The notes under the pieces: generated by a model
Databases searched by the model: none
Seen by the model: only the letters and a program-made list of their open reading frames with translations
Told to the model about the DNA's origin: nothing
Assembly (NCBI GenBank): GCA_041485385.1
Contig: JBGPJM010000159.1
Span: 1 to 11,481 of the forward strand
Source: JBGPJM01 sp041485385
GTDB lineage: Bacteria; Planctomycetota; Phycisphaerae; Phycisphaerales; UBA1924
Length of the DNA stretch: 11,481 nucleotides
Direction of reading: 5' to 3'
Shown: positions 1 to 8,430 of the stretch, piece after piece
Numbering within the stretch: position 1 is the stretch's first letter
Layout of the letters: the number at the start of each line of letters is the position of its first letter
Translations under genes and position numbers: made by a program

Positions 1-352
1 CGGGGACGCTGAGCTACTCGGGCGGACGGATGGAGGGGGCGGGGCGCACGATCCTGGCCCCGGGTGCGACGGGCAACTTCGCGGGGAGCGGGACGCTGGT
101 GCTGGCCCGGACGCTGGACAACAGCGGGACGATCAACATCACCGCCCCGCAGGTGGGCGGACTCAATGCCCCGGCGTACACGTTCAACAACCTGGTGGGC
201 GGCGTGGTCAACTCGTCGGCTGCGGCGACGCTGTTCAACCAGAACAACGGGGTCAGCGTCTTCAACAACGCCGGCACCTTCAACCGGATCGGCCCCGGCG
301 GGACCACCTTCGCCATCGGGTTCAACAACTCCGGCACTCTTTCGGTTCAGGG
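1..352 (+). repeat. Beta-helix repeat block, copy 1 (5' truncated by window)
   Basis: This block matches 754-1105 without gaps at a fixed offset of 753 bp (251 codons). The two translated blocks differ at about nine of 117 residues, mostly conservative. The segment between the blocks (353-753) is different beta-rich sequence, so the full unit is 251 residues and the window opens inside a unit. Further copies upstream are likely but not visible. Confidence 0.9.
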
Positions 353-3300
353 CGGCGGGCTGGCGCTGAGCGGGGGCGGCAGCAGCACCACGAGCATCCT
401 GGTGCCCGCGGCCGGGACGCTGATCTTCGGCAACAACTACACGCTCAGCTCCGCCACCGCGATTGACGCAGCGGGCACGGTGATCTTCCAGGCCGGAGCC
501 CAGGTGTTCACGGGGTCCTTCATCTCATCCGGCGCGGTCAGCTTCACGGGCGGCGTCCAGACATTCGCCGCGGGCCAGTTCCAGGCTTCCGGGGCCGTGA
601 CCATCACCGCTGGGGCGATCACGATCAACAACGACTTCGCTCCGTCGTCGTTCACGGGGATCGGGGCCGCCGATCTTATGCTTAATGCCTCTCACACGTT
701 CGTCAACCTGAGCATGACCAACCATCTGACCGGCACCGGGGACGTGACGATCACGGGGACGCTGAGCTACTCGGGCGGACGGATGGAGGGGGCGGGGCGC
801 ACGATCCTGGCCCCGGGTGCGACGGGCAACTTTGGCGGCAGCGGGACGCTGGTGCTGGCCCGGACGCTGGACAACAGCGGGACGGTCAACATCACCGCCC
901 CGCAGATCGGCGGACTCAATGCCCCGGCATACACATTCAACAACCTGGTGGGCGGCGTGGTCAACTCGTCGGCTGCTGCGACGCTCTTCAACCAGAACAA
1001 CGGGGTCAGCGTCTTCAACAACTTCGGCACGTTCAACCGCACCGGCGCCGGCGGGACCACCTTCGCCATCGGGTTCAACAACTCCGGCGCCCTGTCGGTC
1101 CTGGGCGGTGCGCTCCAGCTCAACTTCACGCTCTCGTCGACCGGTTCGGCCTTCATCTCCGGCCTCCCCGGCGGGACGCTGATTGTGAACACCAGCCTGG
1201 CCGGGAGCACCTCGAACGGCGTGCTCTATGCACCCCGGGGGATCGTCCAGTTCACCGGCGGCGGCCGTCAGCTCGAGGTCATGTCGAGCGATCTCGGGAA
1301 CGTCCCCGCGGGGTTCACCCACAACTTTGTCTACAGCACGGTGTCCCTCGCGGCCGGCGCCAGCGTCACGCTCGTCAACCAGTCCGACAACGCCCCGGGC
1401 CCCGGCAACGAAGCGCTGTACGTGAACACGCTCATTGTCCCGGCTGGTGCGTCCCTGAACCTGGCTGGCTTCCATGTCTACGCCCGGGCGACCCAGATCA
1501 TCGGGTCGGTGACCAACGGCGTGGTGAGCGTGCTCTCTGACAGCGGGCCGATCGTGCTGGACTCGCCGACGCCGGGCCAGATCCAGAGTCCAGCGGAAGT
1601 CGATCAGTGGACGTTCTTCGGGCGCGCGGGGCACGGCGTCACGGTGGCGGTGAACCCCGGTTCGCCGGCAGCGCCGCCGGTGCCGCTGCCGCCGCCGCTG
1701 AACTGGGCGGAGGTGCAGGTGGTGGCCCCGGACGGTTCGGTGCTGGCGACGGCGAACAACGTTGGGGGGGCTGCTGGGAGCGTCGTCAGTCTTCTGGGTG
1801 TACACCTGCCCACCGACGGAACCTACCGCATTCGCGTGCTTGCTCCCATCGCCCAGCCGTCGAGCACCGGCCGGTATGTATTGACCGCGTTCGATGCGAC
1901 TCTGGACTTCGCTCCCCTGGTGCTGGGCCAGCAACTCAACGGGGCCATCGAAACGCCGTACGCGATTGATCGCTGGACCTTCTCCGCCACAGCCGGCCAG
2001 CAGGTCCAGTTCCATCTGGTAAATGCCGCGTATCCCGGGATCGCCGTCACGCTGACCGGCCCAGACGGCTTCACGGCGTTCACGGACATCACCGCGGACT
2101 CGGGGCTCATCGATCTTCCTTCGAACGGCGGGTACGTCCTGGCTGTCCGTGCGATCGGCGGCGGGTTCGGGAACTACGCGTTCCGCCTGAACCAGACAAC
2201 GCTGGTGAACCTGCCACTGGGGACAACCTACTCCGGCACCCTTGCGGGCAGCGGGCAGGCGCAACTTTTCCGCGTGACGGTCCCGATCGCCAAGCCCTTG
2301 TCCGTCGATCTCAACGACTCTACCGACGCCGACCGCAACGAGGTCTACATCCGCTTCGGCCTCCCGCCCACCCGCGGCGAGTACAACTACCGCTACGACG
2401 CCGCGAGCAGCGCCGACCAGACCCTGCTTGCGCCCATCGCCGCGCCCGGCGACTGGTACATCCTGGTCTACAGCACCTCCGTCCCAACCGCCAGCGCCTT
2501 CACGCTCCGCGCCAACGCAGCGGACATAAGGCTCGCCGGAGTTACTCCGGACCACTACAGCACCAACAACCTCGCCACGCTCACGCTCACCGGTGCGGGG
2601 TTCACCTCGGGCACGCAGGTCATGCTCCTCCGCGGCCTGGACGCGATCGTCGCGTCCCCGGTCGAGATCGACAATTTCACCCAGATCACCGCCGATTTCT
2701 CGCTCGTAGGTGCTGCCCAGGGCGCGTGGTCAGTCCGCGTGGTCCACCCCGGCGGGGACATCGACACGCTCGACAACGCGTTCACCGTTACGGCAGGCGG
2801 GACCGCCCACCTGGAGACCCACCTCGTGCTGCCCAGCGTGCTCGGGCGACACGCGGTGGCGACGATGTATGTGGAGTACGCCAACACGGGTGACGCCGCG
2901 ATGCCCGCCCCTCTCTTGCGCTTGCAGTCGGCCGACCCGGACAACAGCGACCGCCCGATCCTGACGCTGGACCAGTCGCGGATAGCGCAGGGGCTGTGGG
3001 GTTACACGGGGTCACTCCCGGACGGGTACAGCAACAGCGTGCAGATCCTGGCGAGCGGGGCGATCCCCGGGGTGCTCAATCCGGGCGAGCGAATCCAGGT
3101 GCCCGTGTATTACGTGGGTCTGCAGCAGCCGTGGGATGTTGGAGACCAGCGGGTCGAGATGGAACTGCGGATCTTCGACACCTCCAACACGGACGCGGTG
3201 CCGTGGAACGATCTCCGCGAAGGGCTCCGGCCGTTCACGATCCAGCCGGATGCGTGGAACGCGATCTACGGCAACATCGTGACCAACGTGGGGCCGGACT

Positions 3301-6300
3301 GGGGGAGTTTCGTTCGGATGCTCTCGGGCAACGCCTCGTACCTGGGTCGGCTCGGAGACACGGTGAAGGACGTGGGTGTGCTGTGGAACTTCGAGGTCCA
3401 GCAGGCAATCGGGTTCAGCCCGATCCAAACGCTCGCCTCTTCGGTGGACGCATCGATCCCGACTCCGGGCGATGACTTGGCGTTCGGGCGCACCTACGCG
3501 CTCTCGCTCGACCAGCGATTCAACACCTCGCTCTTCGGCCGCGGCTGGTCGGCCCCGTGGCAGACCCATCTCTCCGTGGATGCCGACGGGACGGTGAACA
3601 TCATCGGCGATGCGGGGACTCGCAGCCGCTTCCAGCCCGACAGCCGATCGGGCAACGCCTTCTTCGGGCTGGCCGGCGAGACCGGGACACTCAGCCGCGT
3701 TTCACCGGGGATCTACGAGGTCCGCGAACCGGACGGCTCGATGATGCGGTTCAACGCCCAGGGCCAGATCGACTTCTCCGAGGATGCCAACGGCAACCGT
3801 GTCACGGCGGCGTACGCCAGTGGCCGCCTCACCAGCCTGACACATTCCTCGGGGGCTTCCCTCACGATCGCATACAACCCTGCTGGGCTGATCGCCAGCA
3901 TCACCGACTCTGCCGCTCGGACGGCCACCTTCGGCTACGACCCGACCAATCAGTACCTCACGATGGTTACGGAGCCCGATGGCCTTGTGTCTCGGTACAC
4001 CTACGACACGACGGCCGGCTCGCCCCGCCAGCATTCCCTGCTGTCGGTCCAGAGCCACGGCGTCACTCGGTATTTCACGTACGACGTCGAGGGACGGCTG
4101 TCTGGCACGTTCACCACCGGGAACACCGCGCCGATTGCTTTCGGCTACGACTCCGCCGGGCGCGTGGATGCTACAGACGCGGGATCCGGCACGACCAGTT
4201 TCTACTTCGACCACAACGGCCTGCTCGGTCGGGTGATCGATCCGCTGGGGAATATCACCACTGCCCGATACGATCAGGACCTGCGCCTCCGCCAGTTGAT
4301 CGACCCCATTGGGCAGAGCCAGACGTTGTCGTGGACCGCGTCCGGCGCCCTCTCCGCTGTCACGGATAGACTCGGTCACACGGCTTCCCTGGGCTACTCC
4401 GCCGTCGGACCCAACGGCACCATCGAGCGCGCGACGTCCTTTACCGACGCCAGCGGGAACGTGACGCGGTACACGTACGATGCGCACGGCAACCTTCTGT
4501 CAACCGTTTACCCCAGCCAATCCGTGGAGCGTATCGGCGGGTACGACCCCGCGGGCGATCCGCTCTCGTTCGTGAATCGCCGCGGCCAAACGCTGGGTTA
4601 CACGTACAACGCCGCGGGGCAGGTCACGCGCCAGACATTCCAGGACAGCACGTTCATCGACTTCACGTACGACGCCCGCGGCAACCTGCGGACAGCCACC
4701 CAGCCCGGGAACCTGGTCACGGTGTTCGACTACAACGCCAGCGATCGGCTGACCCGGGTGACCTACCCCAACGGGCGACACCTGGACTTCATCATCGACT
4801 CCTTCGGGCGTCGCCGTCGCATGACGGACCAGGACGGGTCCATCGTGAACTACGACTACGACACCGCGGGCCGTCTCCAGCGGCTCAGCGACGGCGCTGA
4901 CACGCTGATTGTCCAGTACGCCTACGACGCGGTGGGGCGCCTGTCGCGCAAGGACAACGGCAACGGGACCTACACGACCTACGCCTACGACCTCGCCGGG
5001 CAGGTGCTGAGCATCGTGAACCAAGCCCTCGTTGGAACGGTGAACAGCCGGTTCGACTACACGTACGATGCCCTGGGGCGGCGCCGCACGATGACGACCA
5101 TCGACGGCGCCTGGACCTTCGACTACGACGGCAACGGCCAACTGACGCACGCGGTGTTCGACTCGGTCAACCCGCTGATCCCGCACCAGGACCTGCGGTA
5201 CGTCTACGAGGCCGCGGGCAACCGCATCCGCACCATCGAGAACGGGGTCACCACCGAGTACACCACCAACAACCTGAACCAGTACACGCAGGTCGGCGGG
5301 GATGTGCTGGTGTACGACGCCGATGGCAACCTCGTCAGCCGCTCCGGCCCCTCGGGCAACGCGACCTACACGTACGACCAGCAGGGACATCTGACCCGCG
5401 TGGTGACGCCCGATGGGACGTGGGAGTACCAGTACGACGCCTTCGGCAACCGCATCGCCGGCACGCTCAACGGCCAGCGCACCGAGTACCTGCTCGACCC
5501 GAGCGGCCTCGTGAGCGTGGTGGGCGAATACACGAGCGCCGGCGCCCTCATCGCCCGGTACGTGTACGGCGAAGGCCTGGTTGCGCGGATCGACGGCGCG
5601 GCCGGGACGCCCGCGTTTTATGACTTCGACGCCATCGGGTCTACTTCTGACCTGACCGGCCCGGCCGGCCAGGTGCTCAACCGGTACGTCTACAAGCCCT
5701 TCGGCGGCTCGCTCCTCGCCACCGGCGCCACCGCCAACCTGTTCCAGTTTGTCGGACAGTTCGGGGTCGCCAACGCGGGCAACGGCCTCCAGTTCATGCG
5801 TGCGCGGTTCTACGACCCGGTGGCCGCACGGTTCGTCTCTCCTGACCCGTCGCGGATCGCCGGAGGCGCGAATCTCTACGAGTACGGCGCCAACCAGCCC
5901 ACATCCAACATAGATCCCCGCGGCCTGGACATAACAATTACGATACCCACGCCGAGACCGCGCTTGCGATGTTTTCTGAGTTATGGTTACGGGGGCCATG
6001 GGGCGGGTTTCGCACTTGGCACAGTCATAAACCCTCTACTAGGACCTGCAGCATCCGCGGCAGCGGCCGACTTTGGAGCAGATCTTGCTGACAAGGATTG
6101 CCCTAAGGATCCGCCCACTCCTACTCCACCCCCACCCCCTCCAACGGATCCAAAGCCCAAACCGAAGCCTCAAAAGCCGCCCCAGCCCCCAATCCCGCCG
6201 AGTCCGCCGCCGGGCCCGGGTGGTGGCGGCGGTGGTGGTGCTGTCGCCACCCCGATGGACCCCAACCACTTCCTCGGCCCCTCCGGCTTCGACTCACCAA

Positions 6301-7976
6301 ACTTCCTCCGCGCCGACGCCCTCCTCCCCTACCGCATCGAGTTCGAGAACTACGGCCCCGGCAGCCTCAACGACGACGGCACACCCGCTCCCCCGGAGCG
6401 CTGGGCCACCGCACCCGCCCAGCGCGTGGAGATCAATACCGAACTCAACCCCCTGCTTGACCTCGGCACCCTCCGCCTCACCGGCTTCGGGTTCGGCGAC
6501 TTCAACATCAGCATCGCACCCACGCAGAGTTTCCAGCAGGTGCTGACGATGACCTACAACGGCCGCACCTTCGAGGTGTGGTTCGATGCTTCCCTGGACT
6601 TCGCCACCCGCGCGCTCCGTGTCGTGTACCAGTCGATCGACCCCGCCACCAGCCTCCCGCCCGATGTGCTCACCGGCTTCCTCCCGCCAGAGGACGGCAC
6701 CGGGCGCGGGCGCGGCTTCGTGACCTACACCGTCCAGGCCAACGCCGGTCTGCCCACCGGCGCCGCGATCCGGAGCGTGGCCCTCATCTCCTTCGACGAG
6801 CAGACCTTCATCGCCACCAACCAGGTCGACCCCCTCATCCCTTCGCAGGGAACCGACCCCGCCAAGGAGGCCCTGGTGACCGTCGACGCCGGCCTGCCCA
6901 CCAGCAGCGTCCACATGCTGCCCGCCGGCGTCACCAGCGGCCGCATCCCTGTCTCCTGGTCCGGAGTTGACGATCCAGGCGGCTCCGGCGTCGGCGCCTA
7001 CGACGTCTATGTCTCCATCAACAGCGCTGACTTCGTCCCCTGGCTCATCCGCACCACGCTCACCAGCGCGGTCTACAACGCCTCGGCAGCGCCCGGCGCT
7101 TCGTACGCGTTCTACTCCATCGCCATCGACAACGTCGGCAACACCGAGCTCCCGCCACCCGCCCCCGATACCGTGACCACCTTCGGGACTCCGGGCGCCA
7201 TCTCCTTCGATAACGACGCCGGCGACTTTGCCTTCGGCAACCCCATCAACTGGAGCGGCAACTCCCTGCCCACCGCGGCTGACAACGTCATCATCAGTCT
7301 CCCTGACTACGCCCCCGTCACGCTCGCCTCCGGCACCTTCACCGTCGCCACGCTCATCATCGACCACCCGCTGACCATCTCCGGCGGCACGCTCTCCATC
7401 ACCGGGCTCTCCTGGTTCAACGCCGGGGTCACGCTCATGGGCGGCACGCTCAACCTCGCCGCGGCCTCGACCCTCACCGGCACGCTCACCAACGCCGGGA
7501 CGCTCTGGCTTGCCTCGACGGCCGCCCTTGCCATCACCGGCGACTACGTGCAGTCCGCCACGGGTACGCTCCACACGGACATCGCCTCGGCCTCCACCTA
7601 CGGCCGGCTCAATGCCACCGGCTCGGCAACGCTCGACGGAGCCCTCTCCGCCTCCTTCGTCTCCGGCTACGCGCAGGCCCGCAGCGATTCCTTCGACTTC
7701 GTCACCGCCTCGTCCCGCACCGGCGCCTTCGCCGCCCTCACCCTCCCCGGCGCCAACCCCGCCAACACGCTCAAGCCCATTGTCCTCTACACCCCCGCCG
7801 GCGCCCGCATCCTCATCACCTCCACCGCCGATTTCAACGACGATGGCATCGTCAACTCCCAGGATTTCTTCGACTTCCTCAACGTCCTCTTCAGCAACCC
7901 CTTCGACTTCAACCACGACGGCCTGGCCAACTCGCAGGATTTCTTCGACTACCTCAACGTGTTCTTCCTCGGATGA
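3..7976 (+). CDS. Giant surface protein: beta-helix repeats, Rhs/YD shell and C-terminal dockerin (5' partial)
   Basis: The reading frame is already open at the window edge, and the first in-frame Met (position 30) lies inside a repeat that recurs in the protein, so the true start and any signal peptide are upstream. Domains by nucleotide position: G/T/N-rich beta-helix-like repeats to about 1540; three PPC-like beta domains (about 1548-2520); an IPT/TIG-like domain (about 2525-2800); a CARDB-like stretch to about 3230; an Rhs-type entry region from about 3455; roughly 25 YD-type repeats (about 3760-5780); an Rhs core-associated segment (RARFYDP to DPRGLD, about 5790-5930); a short tip and Pro/Gly linker (5928-6250); a DPNxxxGPxGF-type domain (about 6255-6860); an Ig/FN3-like domain (about 6870-7180); a beta-helix module (about 7200-7800); a dockerin (7830-7973). 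It is probably exported and surface-bound. A role in adhesion or contact is inferred. Domain names rest on sequence patterns, not searches. Confidence 0.93.
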   Translation, partial: GTLSYSGGRMEGAGRTILAPGATGNFAGSGTLVLARTLDNSGTINITAPQVGGLNAPAYTFNNLVGGVVNSSAAATLFNQNNGVSVFNNAGTFNRIGPGGTTFAIGFNNSGTLSVQGGGLALSGGGSSTTSILVPAAGTLIFGNNYTLSSATAIDAAGTVIFQAGAQVFTGSFISSGAVSFTGGVQTFAAGQFQASGAVTITAGAITINNDFAPSSFTGIGAADLMLNASHTFVNLSMTNHLTGTGDVTITGTLSYSGGRMEGAGRTILAPGATGNFGGSGTLVLARTLDNSGTVNITAPQIGGLNAPAYTFNNLVGGVVNSSAAATLFNQNNGVSVFNNFGTFNRTGAGGTTFAIGFNNSGALSVLGGALQLNFTLSSTGSAFISGLPGGTLIVNTSLAGSTSNGVLYAPRGIVQFTGGGRQLEVMSSDLGNVPAGFTHNFVYSTVSLAAGASVTLVNQSDNAPGPGNEALYVNTLIVPAGASLNLAGFHVYARATQIIGSVTNGVVSVLSDSGPIVLDSPTPGQIQSPAEVDQWTFFGRAGHGVTVAVNPGSPAAPPVPLPPPLNWAEVQVVAPDGSVLATANNVGGAAGSVVSLLGVHLPTDGTYRIRVLAPIAQPSSTGRYVLTAFDATLDFAPLVLGQQLNGAIETPYAIDRWTFSATAGQQVQFHLVNAAYPGIAVTLTGPDGFTAFTDITADSGLIDLPSNGGYVLAVRAIGGGFGNYAFRLNQTTLVNLPLGTTYSGTLAGSGQAQLFRVTVPIAKPLSVDLNDSTDADRNEVYIRFGLPPTRGEYNYRYDAASSADQTLLAPIAAPGDWYILVYSTSVPTASAFTLRANAADIRLAGVTPDHYSTNNLATLTLTGAGFTSGTQVMLLRGLDAIVASPVEIDNFTQITADFSLVGAAQGAWSVRVVHPGGDIDTLDNAFTVTAGGTAHLETHLVLPSVLGRHAVATMYVEYANTGDAAMPAPLLRLQSADPDNSDRPILTLDQSRIAQGLWGYTGSLPDGYSNSVQILASGAIPGVLNPGERIQVPVYYVGLQQPWDVGDQRVEMELRIFDTSNTDAVPWNDLREGLRPFTIQPDAWNAIYGNIVTNVGPDWGSFVRMLSGNASYLGRLGDTVKDVGVLWNFEVQQAIGFSPIQTLASSVDASIPTPGDDLAFGRTYALSLDQRFNTSLFGRGWSAPWQTHLSVDADGTVNIIGDAGTRSRFQPDSRSGNAFFGLAGETGTLSRVSPGIYEVREPDGSMMRFNAQGQIDFSEDANGNRVTAAYASGRLTSLTHSSGASLTIAYNPAGLIASITDSAARTATFGYDPTNQYLTMVTEPDGLVSRYTYDTTAGSPRQHSLLSVQSHGVTRYFTYDVEGRLSGTFTTGNTAPIAFGYDSAGRVDATDAGSGTTSFYFDHNGLLGRVIDPLGNITTARYDQDLRLRQLIDPIGQSQTLSWTASGALSAVTDRLGHTASLGYSAVGPNGTIERATSFTDASGNVTRYTYDAHGNLLSTVYPSQSVERIGGYDPAGDPLSFVNRRGQTLGYTYNAAGQVTRQTFQDSTFIDFTYDARGNLRTATQPGNLVTVFDYNASDRLTRVTYPNGRHLDFIIDSFGRRRRMTDQDGSIVNYDYDTAGRLQRLSDGADTLIVQYAYDAVGRLSRKDNGNGTYTTYAYDLAGQVLSIVNQALVGTVNSRFDYTYDALGRRRTMTTIDGAWTFDYDGNGQLTHAVFDSVNPLIPHQDLRYVYEAAGNRIRTIENGVTTEYTTNNLNQYTQVGGDVLVYDADGNLVSRSGPSGNATYTYDQQGHLTRVVTPDGTWEYQYDAFGNRIAGTLNGQRTEYLLDPSGLVSVVGEYTSAGALIARYVYGEGLVARIDGAAGTPAFYDFDAIGSTSDLTGPAGQVLNRYVYKPFGGSLLATGATANLFQFVGQFGVANAGNGLQFMRARFYDPVAARFVSPDPSRIAGGANLYEYGANQPTSNIDPRGLDITITIPTPRPRLRCFLSYGYGGHGAGFALGTVINPLLGPAASAAAADFGADLADKDCPKDPPTPTPPPPPPTDPKPKPKPQKPPQPPIPPSPPPGPGGGGGGGAVATPMDPNHFLGPSGFDSPNFLRADALLPYRIEFENYGPGSLNDDGTPAPPERWATAPAQRVEINTELNPLLDLGTLRLTGFGFGDFNISIAPTQSFQQVLTMTYNGRTFEVWFDASLDFATRALRVVYQSIDPATSLPPDVLTGFLPPEDGTGRGRGFVTYTVQANAGLPTGAAIRSVALISFDEQTFIATNQVDPLIPSQGTDPAKEALVTVDAGLPTSSVHMLPAGVTSGRIPVSWSGVDDPGGSGVGAYDVYVSINSADFVPWLIRTTLTSAVYNASAAPGASYAFYSIAIDNVGNTELPPPAPDTVTTFGTPGAISFDNDAGDFAFGNPINWSGNSLPTAADNVIISLPDYAPVTLASGTFTVATLIIDHPLTISGGTLSITGLSWFNAGVTLMGGTLNLAAASTLTGTLTNAGTLWLASTAALAITGDYVQSATGTLHTDIASASTYGRLNATGSATLDGALSASFVSGYAQARSDSFDFVTASSRTGAFAALTLPGANPANTLKPIVLYTPAGARILITSTADFNDDGIVNSQDFFDFLNVLFSNPFDFNHDGLANSQDFFDYLNVFFLG
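754..1105 (+). repeat. Beta-helix repeat block, copy 2
   Basis: Second copy of the block at 1-352. After about 1105 the sequence departs from copy 1 and runs into a unique beta-helix end, then an ALYVNTLIVPAGASLNL stretch of a type common in planctomycete surface proteins. Near-identity at DNA level points to recent duplication or gene conversion. Confidence 0.9.
5790..5930 (+). other. Rhs core-associated segment with DPRGLD processing-type motif (within CDS)
   Basis: This segment encodes the usual sequence of Rhs core ends: GLQFMRARFYDP, then RFVSPDPSRIAGGANLYEY, then IDPRGLD. In known Rhs proteins this segment closes the YD-repeat cocoon, and an aspartate-dependent self-cleavage occurs after a DPxGL motif, freeing the variable C-terminal tip. 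All visible motif positions are kept here, so cleavage is possible. It would separate the Rhs shell from the downstream 682 residues, including the dockerin. Confidence 0.8.
5928..6250 (+). other. Variable Rhs tip and Pro/Gly-rich linker with shifted base and codon use (within CDS)
   Basis: Directly after DPRGL come about 60 residues with two Cys (LRCF and KDCP) and a Gly/Ala-rich stretch (GGHGAGFALGTVINPLLG), then a linker of almost only Pro, Lys, Gln and Thr, then a run of Gly. Hand-counted GC over 5931-6110 is about 55%, against 67% in a sample of the YD region (5401-5460). Codons rarely used elsewhere in this gene (ATA, CTA, AGA, TGT, CGA) cluster here. No toxin family is recognised in the tip, which is shorter than most Rhs toxins. 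Confidence 0.65.
7830..7973 (+). other. C-terminal dockerin-like calcium-binding pair (within CDS)
   Basis: Two EF-hand-like loops lie 75 bp apart, DFNDDGIVNSQD and DFNHDGLANSQD. Each has Asp1, Asn3, Asp5, Gly6, Asn9 and Asp12 in place for calcium binding, followed by FFDFL or FFDYL. The protein ends six residues after the second helix (FFLG). This matches the short dockerin that I recall at the C-terminus of many Phycisphaerae exported proteins, where it is thought to anchor or sort them. No cohesin partner is visible in the window. Confidence 0.85.
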
Positions 7977-8001
7977 GACAGGTCAGTGAGCGAGCCGGGC
8001 T

Positions 8002-8093
8002 GGGCACCCGCGGCGGCCGCGGCAAGGTGGTCCCCGAGACGGGGTATGTCCAGTTTGCGCGCCAAAACGGGGTATTAGGTGCAGATTCTCTTG
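8002..8093 (+). repeat. 92-bp extragenic repeat, copy 1
   Basis: Aligns without gaps to 9195-9286 with about nine mismatches in 92 positions. It starts 25 nt after the Rhs stop codon. It contains two small hairpins present in both copies: CCGCGG-CGG-CCGCGG and CCCCG-AGA-CGGGG. The stretch GAGACGGGGTATGTCCAGTT is identical in both copies. Function is unknown. It could be a gene-end RNA structure or a small mobile repeat. Confidence 0.85.
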
Positions 8094-8223
8094 TGGCCGC
8101 GCGGCACGGGACACGGCGACGGAATCGCGGCCTCCCTCCGCCGGAGAGGTGCCGGAGAGGGCGGCCAGCCCCCCCCTCCTCTCTGGCGCACGCGGCGTTC
8201 TGGCGCTCGGCGTGGAGGGAATG

Positions 8224-8251
8224 ACCATCTTCCCGACGCCGGGAGAATGGT
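8224..8251. repeat. Hairpin with 12-bp stem
   Basis: The left arm 8224-8235 pairs with 8240-8251 around a 4-nt loop, with one C-A mismatch and one G-T pair. The right arm overlaps a perfect 14-bp palindrome, AATGGTCGACCATT (8246-8259), so two alternative foldings exclude each other. No T-run follows, so it is not a standard terminator. Confidence 0.6.
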
Positions 8252-8259
8252 CGACCATT

Positions 8260-8307
8260 GGCACGGGCGGGACGCCCGTGAGACTCACGGGCGGGGACGC
8301 CCGTGCC
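8260..8307. repeat. REP-like double palindrome
   Basis: Two adjacent hairpins, each with CACGGGCG paired to CGCCCGTG around GGA or GGGA, also form one long inverted repeat: GGCACGGGCG (8260-8269) pairs with CGCCCGTGCC (8298-8307), and CGCCCGTGAG (8273-8282) with CTCACGGGCG (8284-8293). Translations read HGRDARET or TGGTPVP-like strings, which I recall as common spurious peptides in planctomycete and verrucomicrobial genomes, so it probably belongs to a widely dispersed repeat family. Confidence 0.75.
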
Positions 8308-8341
8308 ACGGCGCGGCGGCGCGTAGGATTCCGGCGTTCGA

Positions 8342-8396
8342 GACCCGGTGCCGCCTGTCGGCTCGATAGGGTTCGCCCCGCCGGGTTCATTTTTTC
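8342..8396 (+). terminator. Possible rho-independent terminator
   Basis: GACCCGG (8342-8348) pairs with CCGGGTT (8381-8387) with one G-T pair. An inner GCCG/CGGC stem lies in the loop, and a run of six T follows (8390-8395). The loop is long and the stem short, so support is modest. It lies 35 nt before the nucleotidyltransferase start and would shield that gene from read-through. Confidence 0.3.
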
Positions 8397-8419
8397 CGTG
8401 TGGTCGGTTGAAAGGCATC

Positions 8420-8425
8420 GGGAGG
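8420..8425 (+). promoter_or_regulatory. Ribosome binding site for the MNT gene
   Basis: GGGAGG, five bases before the ATG at 8431. It decides this start over upstream in-frame starts within the repeat-rich spacer. Confidence 0.6.
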
Positions 8426-8430
8426 CGCGC

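Larger units (their letters stand above)
7977..8430. other. Noncoding spacer rich in inverted repeats
   Basis: This 454-bp stretch lies between the Rhs gene and the nucleotidyltransferase gene. Open frames across it give low-complexity, Arg/Pro-rich translations without recognisable domains, so I call no gene. It holds the first copy of the 92-bp element (8002-8093), a 10-nt direct repeat GCCGGAGAGG (8140-8149 and 8151-8160) that can pair with 8178-8187, a near-perfect hairpin (8224-8251), a 14-bp palindrome (8246-8259), a double palindrome (8260-8307) and a possible terminator (8342-8396). No Rhs immunity gene is seen here. Confidence 0.7.

Noticed and set aside
525..7916. Long open frames on the minus strand across the giant gene (525-2555, 4500-5999, 6294-7916)
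   Set aside because: They are antisense shadows of a GC-rich gene with strong codon bias. Their translations are Arg/Val/Gly-rich without domains, while the plus frame has clear Rhs, dockerin and PPC features.
6255..7976. A separate gene starting at the ATG at 6255
   Set aside because: The frame is continuous from the Rhs core through the linker, with no stop codon and no clear ribosome binding site. The MDPNHFLGP stretch is an internal domain start.
8149..8430. N-terminal extension of the nucleotidyltransferase gene to an upstream start
   Set aside because: The extra residues translate the palindromic repeats and lack fold features. A good ribosome binding site precedes the ATG at 8431, and 93 residues is the normal family length.
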